Source of the DNA: Steroidobacteraceae bacterium
Lineage (GTDB): Bacteria > Pseudomonadota > Gammaproteobacteria > Steroidobacterales > Steroidobacteraceae
Direction: 5' to 3'
Length of the DNA: 64,000 nt
Assembly (NCBI GenBank): GCA_019634915.1
Contig: JAHCAN010000009.1
Span: forward strand, 33,566-97,565
Below are positions 49,668 through 58,539 of the stretch, one piece after another. Within the stretch, counting starts at the first letter, position 1. Each line of letters starts with the position of its first letter. The position numbers were made by a program, and so were the translations under genes. A model generated the notes under the pieces. That model had not been told where the DNA came from and did not search any database. It was given only the letters and a program-made list of their open reading frames with translations.

Positions 49668-51740
49668 ATGCCCGCCTCCGCCGCACCCTGGCTCGCCGCC
49701 GCGATCGCCTGCGCTGCGCCGGCGCGCGCGTTCGCGATCGACGCGCTCACGCTGCACGTGGACGAAGTCGTCGCCGGCGCGAGCACGCTGGGCGGCGTCG
49801 ATGCGCGGCTCGTGCTCGGCGACGCCGCGCAGCCGTCCGTGAGCATCGGGATCGCGCGGCTGCGGCCTGGCGCGGGCCAGCCGGCGCTGCGGCAATTGCA
49901 GCTGCGCTGCGCGAGCGTCGTCATCGCCGATCCGCGCTTCGGCTGTGCCGACGCGCGCCTCGACGCCGGGCACACGCCGGTCGGTCCGGTCTCGATCGCG
50001 CTCGGCGGCGAATACGACACGGCCCGCTCGACCGGCCACGCGCGGGCCGTGATCGCGAAACTCGCCGGCGGTCGCCTGGCCGCGCAGGGCCGTTACGCCG
50101 CCGGCGGCTGGCGCCTCGACGGGCAGGCCGCGGGCCTGCAGATCGCCGCGCTGCGTACGCTGCTCGCGCCCTGGTTCGCGGTGCCGGAGGGCTGGGAAAT
50201 CGCCGGCGACGCCGCGATCGAATTCGCGGCGAGCGGTCGCGGCGCACCGGCGCAGGCCGAGGCGACGCTGGCGCTCACCCGCATCGATCTCTCGAACGCC
50301 GCGAGCACGATCATCGCCGAGGGCGCGAGCGCCACGCTGACGGCCCGGCTCGAGGCGCAGTCCGCCGGTGGCTACGCGCTCGACGCGACGCTCGAGGGCC
50401 GCAAGGGTCAGGCGCTCGCGGGCCCCGTGCTGCTCGACCTCGACCACAACCCCCTGACGCTGCGCGCGCAGGGCCGGCTCGCCGGCGAGGCGCTCGAGCT
50501 CACGCGCATCGACGTCACCGCGCTGCAGCTGATCGATGCGCACGGCAGCGCGCGGCTCACGCTCGGCGCGGCTCCCGCGCTCGAGCGCGCGCGCTTCGCG
50601 ATCGACTCGCTCGAGTTCCCGGCCGCGTACACGAGCCTGATGCAGATCACGCTCGCGGCCACCGACTTCGGCGACCTCGTGACCAGTGGCCGCGCGAGCG
50701 GCACGATCGATCTCGCCGCGAACGCGGTCGAACGCATCGCACTGACCATCGACGACCTGTCGATGTACAACGACCGCGCATTTTTCATGAAGCACGTGCA
50801 GGGCGAGGTCCGCTGGGCCGCGGCGGCGGGCGCCGACGTCTCGCCGTCGTGGCTCGCGTGGACCGAAGGCGGCGCCTACGGGCTCTCGGGCGGCGCATCG
50901 CGCGTCGAGTTCGTCACGCGCGCGGCCGGTTTCATGCTGCTCGAGCCCTGGCACATGCCGGTCTTCGATGGCGCGATCGACATCCGCACGCTCGCGGTGA
51001 GCGATCTCGGCGGCCCCGGGATGAGCCTGCGCTTCGATGCGCAGATCGAGCCGATCAGCATGCAGCCGCTGTGCCGCGCCTTCGGCTGGCCGGAATTCTC
51101 CGGCCAGATCTCGGGGCGCGTGCCCGGCGTCGAGCTGGACGGCAACGAGTTGCGCGTCAAGGGCGACATCGAGGCGCAGGTCTTCGACGGCAGCTTCGTC
51201 GCGAGCAACCTGCGGCTCAGTGACCCGTTCGGCAAGTGGCCGCGCTTCTTCGCCGACCTGCGCGGCCGCGGCCTCGACCTCGAGCTCGTGACGCGCACGT
51301 TCGCGGTCGGCTCGATCACCGGGCGACTCGACGTCGACGTGCTGGGCCTCGAGCTGTTCGCGTGGTCGCCGGTCGCGTTCGACGCGCGCCTCGAGACGCC
51401 GCCCGGCGACCGCTCGCGGCACCGGATCAGCGCGCGCGCGGTCAGCGAGCTGTCGAACGTCGGCGGCGGCGGCGGCGGCGTGACGAGCGCGCTGCAGTCG
51501 GGCGTGCTGCAGTTCTTCGACGAATACGGCTACGATCGCCTCGGCATCCGCTGCCGGCTCGAGAGCGACGTCTGCCTGATGTCGGGCGTCGAGCCGGCGC
51601 CGAACGGCTACTACATCGTCAAGGGGCGCGGGCTGCCGCGCATCGACATCGTCGGCAACCAGGGGCGGGTCAACTGGCCGCAGCTCGTCTCGCAGATCGT
51701 CTCCGGCATGGCCAGTGCCGGGGACGTGGTCGTGGAATGA
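49668..51740 (+). CDS. ydbH: YdbH-like AsmA-superfamily protein
   Basis: This is a 690-residue secreted or membrane-anchored protein with a signal-like front (1-23, ending ARAFA) and long repeated beta-strand segments (alternating hydrophobic pattern with L-ID/V-LDG turns) throughout, as in AsmA-like bridges. The C-terminal end (GIRCRLESDVCLMSG, then YYIVKGRGLPRIDIVGNQGRVNW) is characteristic of the YdbH group, which shuttles phospholipids between the membranes. The next gene encodes a YdbL-like lipoprotein, as in the E. coli ydbH-ynbE-ydbL operon, which supports the call. Confidence 0.8.
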   Translation: MPASAAPWLAAAIACAAPARAFAIDALTLHVDEVVAGASTLGGVDARLVLGDAAQPSVSIGIARLRPGAGQPALRQLQLRCASVVIADPRFGCADARLDAGHTPVGPVSIALGGEYDTARSTGHARAVIAKLAGGRLAAQGRYAAGGWRLDGQAAGLQIAALRTLLAPWFAVPEGWEIAGDAAIEFAASGRGAPAQAEATLALTRIDLSNAASTIIAEGASATLTARLEAQSAGGYALDATLEGRKGQALAGPVLLDLDHNPLTLRAQGRLAGEALELTRIDVTALQLIDAHGSARLTLGAAPALERARFAIDSLEFPAAYTSLMQITLAATDFGDLVTSGRASGTIDLAANAVERIALTIDDLSMYNDRAFFMKHVQGEVRWAAAAGADVSPSWLAWTEGGAYGLSGGASRVEFVTRAAGFMLLEPWHMPVFDGAIDIRTLAVSDLGGPGMSLRFDAQIEPISMQPLCRAFGWPEFSGQISGRVPGVELDGNELRVKGDIEAQVFDGSFVASNLRLSDPFGKWPRFFADLRGRGLDLELVTRTFAVGSITGRLDVDVLGLELFAWSPVAFDARLETPPGDRSRHRISARAVSELSNVGGGGGGVTSALQSGVLQFFDEYGYDRLGIRCRLESDVCLMSGVEPAPNGYYIVKGRGLPRIDIVGNQGRVNWPQLVSQIVSGMASAGDVVVE

Positions 51741-51813
51741 CATGGCGGGTACACTGGTTCAGGCGCCATTCATCCGGTGGCCCGACAATGGCTACGTGAT
51801 TCGGGAGAGGTCC

Positions 51814-52428
51814 ATGCAGAAGCTCATCCTGCCGTTCAAAATGGTGCTCGCGTGCACACTGTTCGCGGCCTGCGTGACGATCAACGTGTACTTTCCGGCC
51901 GCCGCCGCCGAGAAGGCTGCGGACCAGATCATCGACCAGGTCACCGGCTCCGGCTCGACCACCGGCATGGCGCTGCCCGAGAATCGGCCCGACCCGGTGC
52001 ACGACACGCTGCTGCGCAACGTCGCCGCCGCGATCCTCGACACACTGGTGCCGGCCGCGCACGCGCAGGGCACGCCGAACCTCGACATCGCCTCGCCCGA
52101 GATCCGCGCGATCACCGCCTCGATGGCACAGCGCTTCACGCAGCTCGAGAAGTATTTCGCTTCGGGCGCGGTCGGGCTCACCAACGACGGCCAGGTCGAA
52201 GTGCGCGACCAGGGCGCGATCGCGCTGCCCGAGCGCGCCGCCGTCAAGCGCCTGGTCGCCGAGGACAATACCGATCGCAACGCGCTCTACGCCGCGATCG
52301 CCAAGGCGAACGGCCACCCCGAGTGGCAGGCCGACATCCGCAAGACCTTCGCGCGCCGCTGGGTCGAGCGTGGCGCGAAGCCGGGCTGGTACTACCAGGA
52401 CGCCGGCGGCAGCTGGCAGCAGAAGTAA
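51814..52428 (+). CDS. ydbL: YdbL-like lipoprotein (possible YnbE-YdbL fusion)
   Basis: This is a 204-residue lipoprotein with Cys20 (LFAAC) followed by VTINVYFPAAAAEKAAD. The C-terminal 60 residues (LVAEDNTDRNALYAAIAK, then RWVERGAKPGWYYQ and WQQK) match the ending of YdbL (DUF1318). In E. coli YnbE is a separate small lipoprotein that joins YdbH and YdbL; its core reads ITINMNVKI. The front of the present protein resembles that core, and no separate ynbE is visible, so this may be a natural fusion. The start at 51814 follows GGGAGAGG. Confidence 0.75.
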   Translation: MQKLILPFKMVLACTLFAACVTINVYFPAAAAEKAADQIIDQVTGSGSTTGMALPENRPDPVHDTLLRNVAAAILDTLVPAAHAQGTPNLDIASPEIRAITASMAQRFTQLEKYFASGAVGLTNDGQVEVRDQGAIALPERAAVKRLVAEDNTDRNALYAAIAKANGHPEWQADIRKTFARRWVERGAKPGWYYQDAGGSWQQK

Positions 52429-52488
52429 CCCGGCACAATTGCCAGCGGACGCCGGCGGCCTTCGCGCCGCCGGCTGCGCGCGGTTCCC

Positions 52489-54309
52489 GTGCCCCTCGAC
52501 GCCCACGCCATCGCCGTACTCGCGCTGACGGCGCTCGCGTTCGCGCTGTTCGCACGCGACGACCTCGCGATCGAGACCTCGAGCGTGCTGATCATCACGC
52601 TGCTCGCGGCCGGCTTCATCCTGTTCCCCTACCAGACCGCCGACGGCCCGCTCGAGCCGACCGACTTCTTCCTCGGCTTCGGCAACGAGGCGCTGGTCGC
52701 GATCTGCGCGCTGGTGATCGCGAGCCAGGGCCTGGTGCGCACCGGCGCGCTCGCGCCGCTCGGCCGCGTCGTCACGCGCCTGTGGGCCGCGAGCCCGTTG
52801 CTCGCCCTTGGCGCGATGCTGGCGATCACCGCGGTCATCAGCGCGTTCATGAACAACACGCCGCAGGTCGCGCTGATGATCCCGATCCTGACCAGCGTCG
52901 CGCTGCGTTCGGGCACGCCGGCATCGTCGACGCTGATGCCGATGACCTTCGCCTCGCAGATCGGCGGCATGGGCACGCCGATCGGCACGTCGCTGAACCT
53001 GCTCGTGATCGGCACCGCCGCGAGCCTCGGCGTGCCGCGCTTTCACATGTTCGATTTCCTCGAACCGGCGGCGATCGCCGGCAGCATCGGCATCCTGTAC
53101 CTGTGGCTGATCGCGCCGCGGCTGCTGCCGAAGACCGCGGTGCGGGTCGACACCTCGCCGCGCGTGTTCGTCGCGCGGATGCGCATCAAGGCGGGCGGCA
53201 GCGCCGACGGCGCGAAGCTCGGCGACCTCGTGCGCCGCACCGGCGGCGCGATGCAGGTCAGCGCGATCACGCGCGGCGAAGGTCTGTCGATCGTGCCGCT
53301 GCCCGACATCCGCCTTGCCGCGGGCGACCGGCTGCAGGTGCGCGACACGCCCGAGCAGCTGATGGAATACGCCCGCATGTTCGGCGGCGTGCTCTATTCC
53401 GGCGACGTCGAGGTCGACAGCGAGCACCCGCTCAGGGCCGACGACCAGCAGTCCGCCGAACTGGTCGTCACGCCGGGCTCGGTGCTGATGGGGCGCACGC
53501 TCGACGAGGTGGACTTCGACGAGCGCTACCAGCTGGTCGCGCTCGCGCTGCACCGGCCCGAAGGCGGCGCCGGCGGCGGCGTGCAGGTCGCCAACCCGCG
53601 CGCCGAGAAGCTCGGCGTCGGCGACGTGCTGCTGGTGCAGGGGCCGGCCGAACAGATCGCGGCGATCAAGCGCAGCGGCGAGCTGCTGGTGCTCGATGCA
53701 ACCAGCGACCTGCCGGAAACCGCCAAGGCGCCGCTCGCGCTCGGCATCATGGGGCTGATCGTGCTCGCCGCGTCGCTGCGCATCGCGCCGGTCGCGATCG
53801 CCGCGCTGGTCGGCGTGCTGCTGATGGTGTTCACCGGCTGCCTCAAGTGGCGCGACGCGACGCGCGCGCTCGACTCGTCGATGATCTTCCTGACCGCGGC
53901 GGCAATCGCGCTGAGTCTCGCGCTCGTCAAGACCGGCGCTGCGGCCTTCCTCGCCGGCCTGCTGGTCAGCGCGACCGCCGCACTGCCGCACCCGGTGATC
54001 CTGAGCGCGACGATGATCTTCATGGCGGCGCTCGCCAACTTCGTGTCGAACAGCGCGGCGGCGGTGATCGGCACGCCGATCGCGGTCGAGCTCGCGCGCC
54101 AGCTCGGCCTCTCGCCCGAACCGTTCGTGCTCGCGGTGCTGTTCGGCGTCAACATGGGTTACGCGACGCCGCTCGCCGACAACTGCAACCTGCTGGTGTT
54201 CAGCGCCGGCGGCTACCGCTTCCGCGACTTCGTGCGCGTCGGCGTGCCGCTGACGCTGATCATGTGGCTCGCGCTCAGCTGGCTGCTGCCGCTGTATTTC
54301 CCGCTGTGA
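52489..54309 (+). CDS. SLC13/DASS-type transporter with TrkA-C domains
   Basis: This is a 606-residue inner-membrane transporter. It has hydrophobic helices in two groups (about 5-220 and 405-605) separated by two TrkA-C regulatory domains (about 225-300 and 320-395), a known architecture of the divalent-anion:sodium symporter superfamily. The first half carries the SNT-like FMNNTPQVALMIP and ASQIGGMGTPIGTSLN; the second half repeats it as FVSNSAAAVIGTPIA and NMGYATPLADNCN. The substrate may be sulfate, phosphate or a dicarboxylate. The start is GTG 52489. Confidence 0.88.
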   Translation: MPLDAHAIAVLALTALAFALFARDDLAIETSSVLIITLLAAGFILFPYQTADGPLEPTDFFLGFGNEALVAICALVIASQGLVRTGALAPLGRVVTRLWAASPLLALGAMLAITAVISAFMNNTPQVALMIPILTSVALRSGTPASSTLMPMTFASQIGGMGTPIGTSLNLLVIGTAASLGVPRFHMFDFLEPAAIAGSIGILYLWLIAPRLLPKTAVRVDTSPRVFVARMRIKAGGSADGAKLGDLVRRTGGAMQVSAITRGEGLSIVPLPDIRLAAGDRLQVRDTPEQLMEYARMFGGVLYSGDVEVDSEHPLRADDQQSAELVVTPGSVLMGRTLDEVDFDERYQLVALALHRPEGGAGGGVQVANPRAEKLGVGDVLLVQGPAEQIAAIKRSGELLVLDATSDLPETAKAPLALGIMGLIVLAASLRIAPVAIAALVGVLLMVFTGCLKWRDATRALDSSMIFLTAAAIALSLALVKTGAAAFLAGLLVSATAALPHPVILSATMIFMAALANFVSNSAAAVIGTPIAVELARQLGLSPEPFVLAVLFGVNMGYATPLADNCNLLVFSAGGYRFRDFVRVGVPLTLIMWLALSWLLPLYFPL

Positions 54310-54336
54310 CGCGCGCTCCCACCGGGCGGCGGGCGG

Positions 54337-55161
54337 CTATTCGCGCATGCCGACGCCGCGGTTCATCAGCACGACCGCGGCGGTGAACATCACGGCCGCG
54401 AAGCCGATCATCAGCGCGAACGCGAGCCCGAGCGCGACGTCGGAGTGGCCGAGGAAGCCGTAGCGGAAGGCGTTCACCATGTAGAGGATCGGGTTGGCGT
54501 AGGACAGCTTCTGCGCCCACAGCGGCAGCAGCCCGATCGAGAAGAACACGCCGCCGAAATAGGTCAGCGGCGCCAGCACGAACGACGGAATCCAGTTCAC
54601 CTGCTCGAAGTTCTTCGCGAACATCGCGTTCAGGAAGCCGCCGAGCGAGAACACGATGGCCGTCAGCACTACCGCGGCGATGATGATCACCACGTGGTGC
54701 ACGGTGAGCTTCGCGAACAGCAGCGAAACTGCCGTGACCGCAGCGCCGACCAGCAGTCCACGCGCAACGCCGCCGCCGACGTAACCGAGCACGATCACCC
54801 AGTTCGGCAGTGGCGCGACCAGCATCTCCTCGACGTGCTTGCTGAATTTCGCGCCGAAGAACGACGACACGACGTTCGAGTACGAGTTCGTGATCACCGC
54901 CATCATGATCAGGCCGGGCGCGATGAACTGCATGTAGTCGACGCCGCCCATCGGCCCGATGCGCTTGCCGATCAGCGCGCCGAAGATCACGAAATACAGC
55001 GTCGAGGTGACGACCGACGGCACGATCGTCTGGCCCCAGATGCGGATGATGCGGTCGAACTCGCGCACGATGATCGTCTTGAAGCCGATCCACCTGACGC
55101 GGCGCAGCCCCACGGGCACACCCGCCGCAGCGCCGGCCGGCACGCTCACCGGGGCGGTCAC
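54337..55161 (-). CDS. yadH: ABC-2 type transporter permease (YadH-like)
   Basis: This is a 274-residue inner-membrane permease with six hydrophobic helices. It has an N-terminal amphipathic segment (FKTIIVREFDRIIRIWGQTI) and a conserved LAPLTYFGGVFF stretch, both typical of the YadH/NodJ-like ABC-2 family. GTG 55161 is chosen because it overlaps the ATPase stop by four bases (GTGA); the frame remains open far upstream inside the ATPase gene. It would form the membrane channel of an exporter with the ATPase encoded just before it. The substrate is unknown. Confidence 0.92.
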   Translation of the reverse strand: MTAPVSVPAGAAAGVPVGLRRVRWIGFKTIIVREFDRIIRIWGQTIVPSVVTSTLYFVIFGALIGKRIGPMGGVDYMQFIAPGLIMMAVITNSYSNVVSSFFGAKFSKHVEEMLVAPLPNWVIVLGYVGGGVARGLLVGAAVTAVSLLFAKLTVHHVVIIIAAVVLTAIVFSLGGFLNAMFAKNFEQVNWIPSFVLAPLTYFGGVFFSIGLLPLWAQKLSYANPILYMVNAFRYGFLGHSDVALGLAFALMIGFAAVMFTAAVVLMNRGVGMRE

Positions 55162-56081
55162 GGGCGCACTCCGCGGCCGTCGACCAGGCGCATGAAAATC
55201 TCCTCGAGCCGGTTCACCTTGTTGCGCATCGACTGCACGGCGATGCCCTGCGCGGTCAGGCGCGCGAAGATCTCGTTCAGGCTCTGCTCCGCCGACACCT
55301 CCACCTCGAGCGTGCGATCGTCGACGAGCGTCGCCGCATAGCCGTCGAGCACGGGCGCGGCCGCGATCGCGTCGCGCAGGTTCAGCACGAACACCTCGCT
55401 CTTGAGGCGGCGCAGCAGGCTCGCCATGCGGTCGCGCTCGACGATGCGCCCGCCGTTGATGATCGCGATGTTGCGGCACAGCGCCTCGGCTTCCTCGAGG
55501 TAGTGCGTCGTCAGGATGATCGTCGTGCCCTGCGCGTTGATCTCGCGCAGGAAGTCCCACATCGAACGCCGGATCTCGATGTCGACGCCGGCGGTCGGCT
55601 CGTCGAGGATCAGCAGGCGCGGCTCGTGCACCAGCGCGCGCGCGATCATCAGCCGCCGCTTCATGCCGCCCGACAGCGCGCGCGACATGCGGTCGCGCCG
55701 GTCCCACAGCGACAGCTTCTTCAGGTAGCGCTCGGCGCGCTGCTTCGCGAGCCGGCGCTCGATGCCGTAGAAGCCGGCCTGGTTGACGACGATTTCGTGC
55801 GGCGTCTCCCACAGGTTGAAGTTCACTTCCTGCGGCACGACGCCGATGCAGGCCTTCGCGGCCTCGAGCTCGCGGTCGATGTCGTGGCCGAAGATCGCGA
55901 GCGAGCCGCCGCTCTTGTTGACGAGCGAGGTCGCGATGCCGATCAGCGTGGTCTTGCCGGCGCCATTCGGACCGAGCAGCGCGAAGAAATCACCCTGGTC
56001 GACGTCGAGATCGACGCCTTGCAGGGCCTGGGCACCATTCTTGTAGGTTTTGACCAGCCCGCGGGCTGTGAGGGCGTACAT
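55158..56081 (-). CDS. yadG: ABC transporter ATP-binding protein (YadG-like)
   Basis: This is a 307-residue ATPase. The Walker A GPNGAGKTT (about 38-46), Q-loop, signature SGGMKRRLMIARALVHEP, Walker B LLILDEPTAGVD and the H-loop TTHYLEEAE are all intact. A C-terminal region of about 80 residues follows, as in the YadG family. ATG 56081 is used in preference to an in-frame ATG seven codons upstream because it gives the family's usual front, MYALTARGLVKTY. It makes an exporter with the overlapping permease gene. Confidence 0.93.
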   Translation of the reverse strand: MYALTARGLVKTYKNGAQALQGVDLDVDQGDFFALLGPNGAGKTTLIGIATSLVNKSGGSLAIFGHDIDRELEAAKACIGVVPQEVNFNLWETPHEIVVNQAGFYGIERRLAKQRAERYLKKLSLWDRRDRMSRALSGGMKRRLMIARALVHEPRLLILDEPTAGVDIEIRRSMWDFLREINAQGTTIILTTHYLEEAEALCRNIAIINGGRIVERDRMASLLRRLKSEVFVLNLRDAIAAAPVLDGYAATLVDDRTLEVEVSAEQSLNEIFARLTAQGIAVQSMRNKVNRLEEIFMRLVDGRGVRP

Positions 56082-56172
56082 GCGAGGCGCGAAGGGTAGC
56101 ATACGGCGCGCCGCACCGGCCCGACCCCCGGCCGGCGCGCCGGACGCTGGCGCGCGAAGCTGGCGCAGGCGG

Positions 56173-56184
56173 CTAGCTAGCTAG
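56173..56184. repeat. Three tandem CTAG tetranucleotides
   Basis: CTAGCTAGCTAG spans the stop codon of the next minus-strand gene. CTAG is rare in most bacterial genomes, so three in a row is unusual, but no function is apparent. Confidence 0.5.
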
Positions 56185-56801
56185 CGCGGCCGGCCCGGAT
56201 CGGCCGGCCAGTGACGCGCGGCGAGCAGTTGCATGCCGCGCAGGCGCGCGAGCTCGAATTCGGTGGGCTCGCTGCTCGCCGCGGCGGTGAGCAGGTGGCG
56301 CCAGACGGCCGGGCTGTCGGACCACCTTGGACGCAGGCTCCGCAGGCAGCTCTCGGCACACTCGCCGAGCTCGCGCAGGCCGAGTTTCGCGAACCAGGCA
56401 CAGCTGTCGTCCGACAGGCCGAGCACGACGCGCGCCGCCAGCGGCCGGGTCTGCGCGAGATGCCATGCGTAGGTGAGTGTCAGGTAAGCCAGGCGCGGCA
56501 GCGGGGCCCCGGCGGCCCACCACTCGTCACCGCCGGTGTCGCGCACGCCTTCGCTCCCGCCCGCCGGCGCATCGGCGAAGCCGGCGAGGCTGATGTCGAG
56601 CAGCAGGAACGGGCAGCCGGCGAGGCGGCGGCGCTGCGCGGCGCCCAGCGAGCACCACAGCTCGCGCGACTCGCGCAGCATCGGTGGCAGCCGCGCCGGC
56701 TCGCCGCCGGCCCGCCGGGCGAGCAGCTCGAGCGCGAGTTCGTTGATCTCGGCGAGTGGCGCGAAGGCGGCCGGTGCCGCCCCGGCAGGGTCCGGTTGCA
56801 T
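56181..56801 (-). CDS. Hypothetical protein divergent from FlhC-like regulator
   Basis: This is a 206-residue protein I do not recognise. It has no signal peptide or membrane helix. Most of it is predicted helical and rich in Leu, Ala and Arg, with a conserved-looking LLARRAGGEPARLPPMLRESRELW segment split by short Gly runs, and several Trp residues. ATG 56801 follows a GGGGGG ribosome site. It is divergent from an FlhC-like regulator with 113 bases between, so it may be its target or partner. Confidence 0.7.
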   Translation of the reverse strand: MQPDPAGAAPAAFAPLAEINELALELLARRAGGEPARLPPMLRESRELWCSLGAAQRRRLAGCPFLLLDISLAGFADAPAGGSEGVRDTGGDEWWAAGAPLPRLAYLTLTYAWHLAQTRPLAARVVLGLSDDSCAWFAKLGLRELGECAESCLRSLRPRWSDSPAVWRHLLTAAASSEPTEFELARLRGMQLLAARHWPADPGRPR

Positions 56802-56914
56802 GCTTGCCCCCCTGTTTCGGCCGATATTGCCCGCAATCAGGGCTTCCCGGCCACCCGTAAATTTGGGATATTTTAACCAAATCGGTAAAAGCCGATCCCA
56901 GGGAGTGGACCGAC

Positions 56915-57568
56915 ATGCGCGTCTCCGACGACCGGTACTGCCGTGACCGCCTGCGTTTCGACCTCGCGCTGCGCCTGATCGGGCACGAGGCACGCACCCA
57001 CACGATCCGCATCTGGACGGGCCTCACCGAAGATCGGGTGCGCAAGCTCTACCGCACCTACATCACCGAGCATCCCGGCGAGCGCATCACGCGCCGGCGC
57101 GGCAAGTCGCCGCAGCGCTGCGGCTTCTTCCTGCGCTCGCCGCGCATGCAGCAGGAAGCGGCAGTGCTCGCCGGCCTGTTCTGCATGGTCGGCATCGTCG
57201 TGCGCGGCCGGCGGCTCGATCCGCGCGCGCTCACGGTCACGCAGGGCGAGATGCTGTGCCTCGCCTACGAGACCTATCATGCGCTGGTCACCGCGCCGCA
57301 GATCTCCTTCGAGCACGCGGCCTTCCTGGTGCTTGCGCTGTCGCGCGCCGACGAGATCGTGCTGCACCACTGCTGCGGCTGCGGCGCACTCGCGATCGCC
57401 GACCGCTACACGCTGCGCACGCCGGTGTGCGGCGTCTGTGCCGCCGCGCCGCACGCGTCAGGTGGCGTGCGCGGCGCGCACGGCCTGCGCATCGACCGTC
57501 CGCCGGTGCCCGCCGCCGCGCGCGGCACACCGGCCCCGGCATCACTCGGCGGCACCGAAGCCGGCTGA
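56915..57568 (+). CDS. FlhC-like transcriptional regulator (orphan)
   Basis: This is a 217-residue protein. The segment RRRGKSPQR (60-68) and the C-terminal zinc-type cysteines (Cys153, Cys154, Cys156 and Cys172, Cys175 in CCGCG and PVCGVC) follow the pattern of FlhC, the subunit of the flagellar master activator FlhDC; the residues between about 20 and 50 look like a helix-turn-helix. No FlhD and no flagellar gene is present in the window. The last 40 residues are Pro/Ala-rich and probably disordered. The start is preceded by GGGAG. It is a distant family member, so regulation targets are unknown. Confidence 0.75.
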   Translation: MRVSDDRYCRDRLRFDLALRLIGHEARTHTIRIWTGLTEDRVRKLYRTYITEHPGERITRRRGKSPQRCGFFLRSPRMQQEAAVLAGLFCMVGIVVRGRRLDPRALTVTQGEMLCLAYETYHALVTAPQISFEHAAFLVLALSRADEIVLHHCCGCGALAIADRYTLRTPVCGVCAAAPHASGGVRGAHGLRIDRPPVPAAARGTPAPASLGGTEAG

Positions 57569-57582
57569 GCCCTCACCTTATA

Positions 57583-57588
57583 TATAAT
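57583..57588 (+). promoter_or_regulatory. -10 box (TATAAT) of nudC
   Basis: TATAAT sits in an AT-rich pocket 25-30 bases before the nudC ATG, so the leader would be very short (about 18 bases). No clear -35 was seen. Confidence 0.4.
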
Positions 57589-57612
57589 GGCGGGCAGCGC
57601 CGTGTACCCGCC

Positions 57613-58539
57613 ATGCATCAACCGTACAAACCCGTCAGCCTGTTCGCCGGCCATTACCTCGATCGCAACGCCTGGGAGCGCGACGACGCGGCGTGGTTCG
57701 AGGTCGCGCGGCGCGACACCCGCACCCGCTACATCCTCGCGCGCGGCACCGCGCAGCTCATCGTGCACGAGCCGGCACCGCACGTGGTGTTCCTCGGCGG
57801 CGACGATCCGCGCGTCGCGGTCGTGCAGGAACGCCAGGCGATCCTGCTCGGCTGGTACGAGGGCGCGCGCTGCGTACTGATCGAGGACGACTCGACCGAC
57901 ATCGTGCCGCCGCCCGGCGCGCGCTTCGAGGAGCTGCGGCCGCTGTCGTCGCTGCTGCCGGAGCGCGAGGCGGGCCTGCTCGCGTACGCGCGCGCGCTGT
58001 CGATCTGGCGCGCGAAGCATCGCTACTGCGGCGCCTGCGGCGCGCCGACGCAACCCGCGCGCGCCGGCCACGTGCTCGGCTGCTCCAATGCCGCCTGCGG
58101 CCACACGATGTTCCCGCGCATCGACCCGGCGATCATCGTGCTGGTCAGCGACGGCGAGCGCGCGCTGCTCGGCCGCCAGGCGAGCTGGCCGAAGCACCGC
58201 TATTCGACGATCGCGGGTTTCGTCGAGCCGGGCGAGAGCATCGAGGCGGCCGTCGCGCGCGAGGTGCTCGAGGAAACCGGTGTGACCCTCGCCGACGTGA
58301 CCTACCACTCCTCGCAGCCCTGGCCGTTCCCGTCCTCGCTGATGATCGGCTTCCACGCGGTCGCGGCCACCCGTGACATCGCGCGCCATGATTCCGAGCT
58401 CGAGGACGCGCAGTGGTTCACGCGCGCGCAAATCGCCGCGGGCCATCCGCTGCTCTCGCCGCGCACGTCGATCTCGTGGCGGCTGATCGAGAGCTGGTTC
58501 GACGCCGGCTGGCCGGTGCCGCTCGCCGAGCTTGCCTGA
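57613..58539 (+). CDS. nudC: NADH pyrophosphatase NudC
   Basis: This is a 308-residue Nudix hydrolase that cleaves NADH, NAD+ and NAD-capped RNA to NMN(H) and AMP. It has the zinc-ribbon cysteines (CGACG and CSNAACG, about 141-165), the Nudix box GFVEPGESIEAAVAREVLEE, then TGV, and the NudC-specific SQPWPFPSS that follows. All the expected catalytic glutamates are present. ATG 57613 is chosen as the family-like start; the frame stays open upstream. The stop overlaps the next start as TGATG. Confidence 0.95.
   Translation: MHQPYKPVSLFAGHYLDRNAWERDDAAWFEVARRDTRTRYILARGTAQLIVHEPAPHVVFLGGDDPRVAVVQERQAILLGWYEGARCVLIEDDSTDIVPPPGARFEELRPLSSLLPEREAGLLAYARALSIWRAKHRYCGACGAPTQPARAGHVLGCSNAACGHTMFPRIDPAIIVLVSDGERALLGRQASWPKHRYSTIAGFVEPGESIEAAVAREVLEETGVTLADVTYHSSQPWPFPSSLMIGFHAVAATRDIARHDSELEDAQWFTRAQIAAGHPLLSPRTSISWRLIESWFDAGWPVPLAELA

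Noticed and set aside
55162-55812. Upstream extension of the permease frame within the ATPase gene
   Set aside because: The ATPase has all motifs in its own frame; the permease family begins at GTG 55161, coupled by a GTGA overlap.
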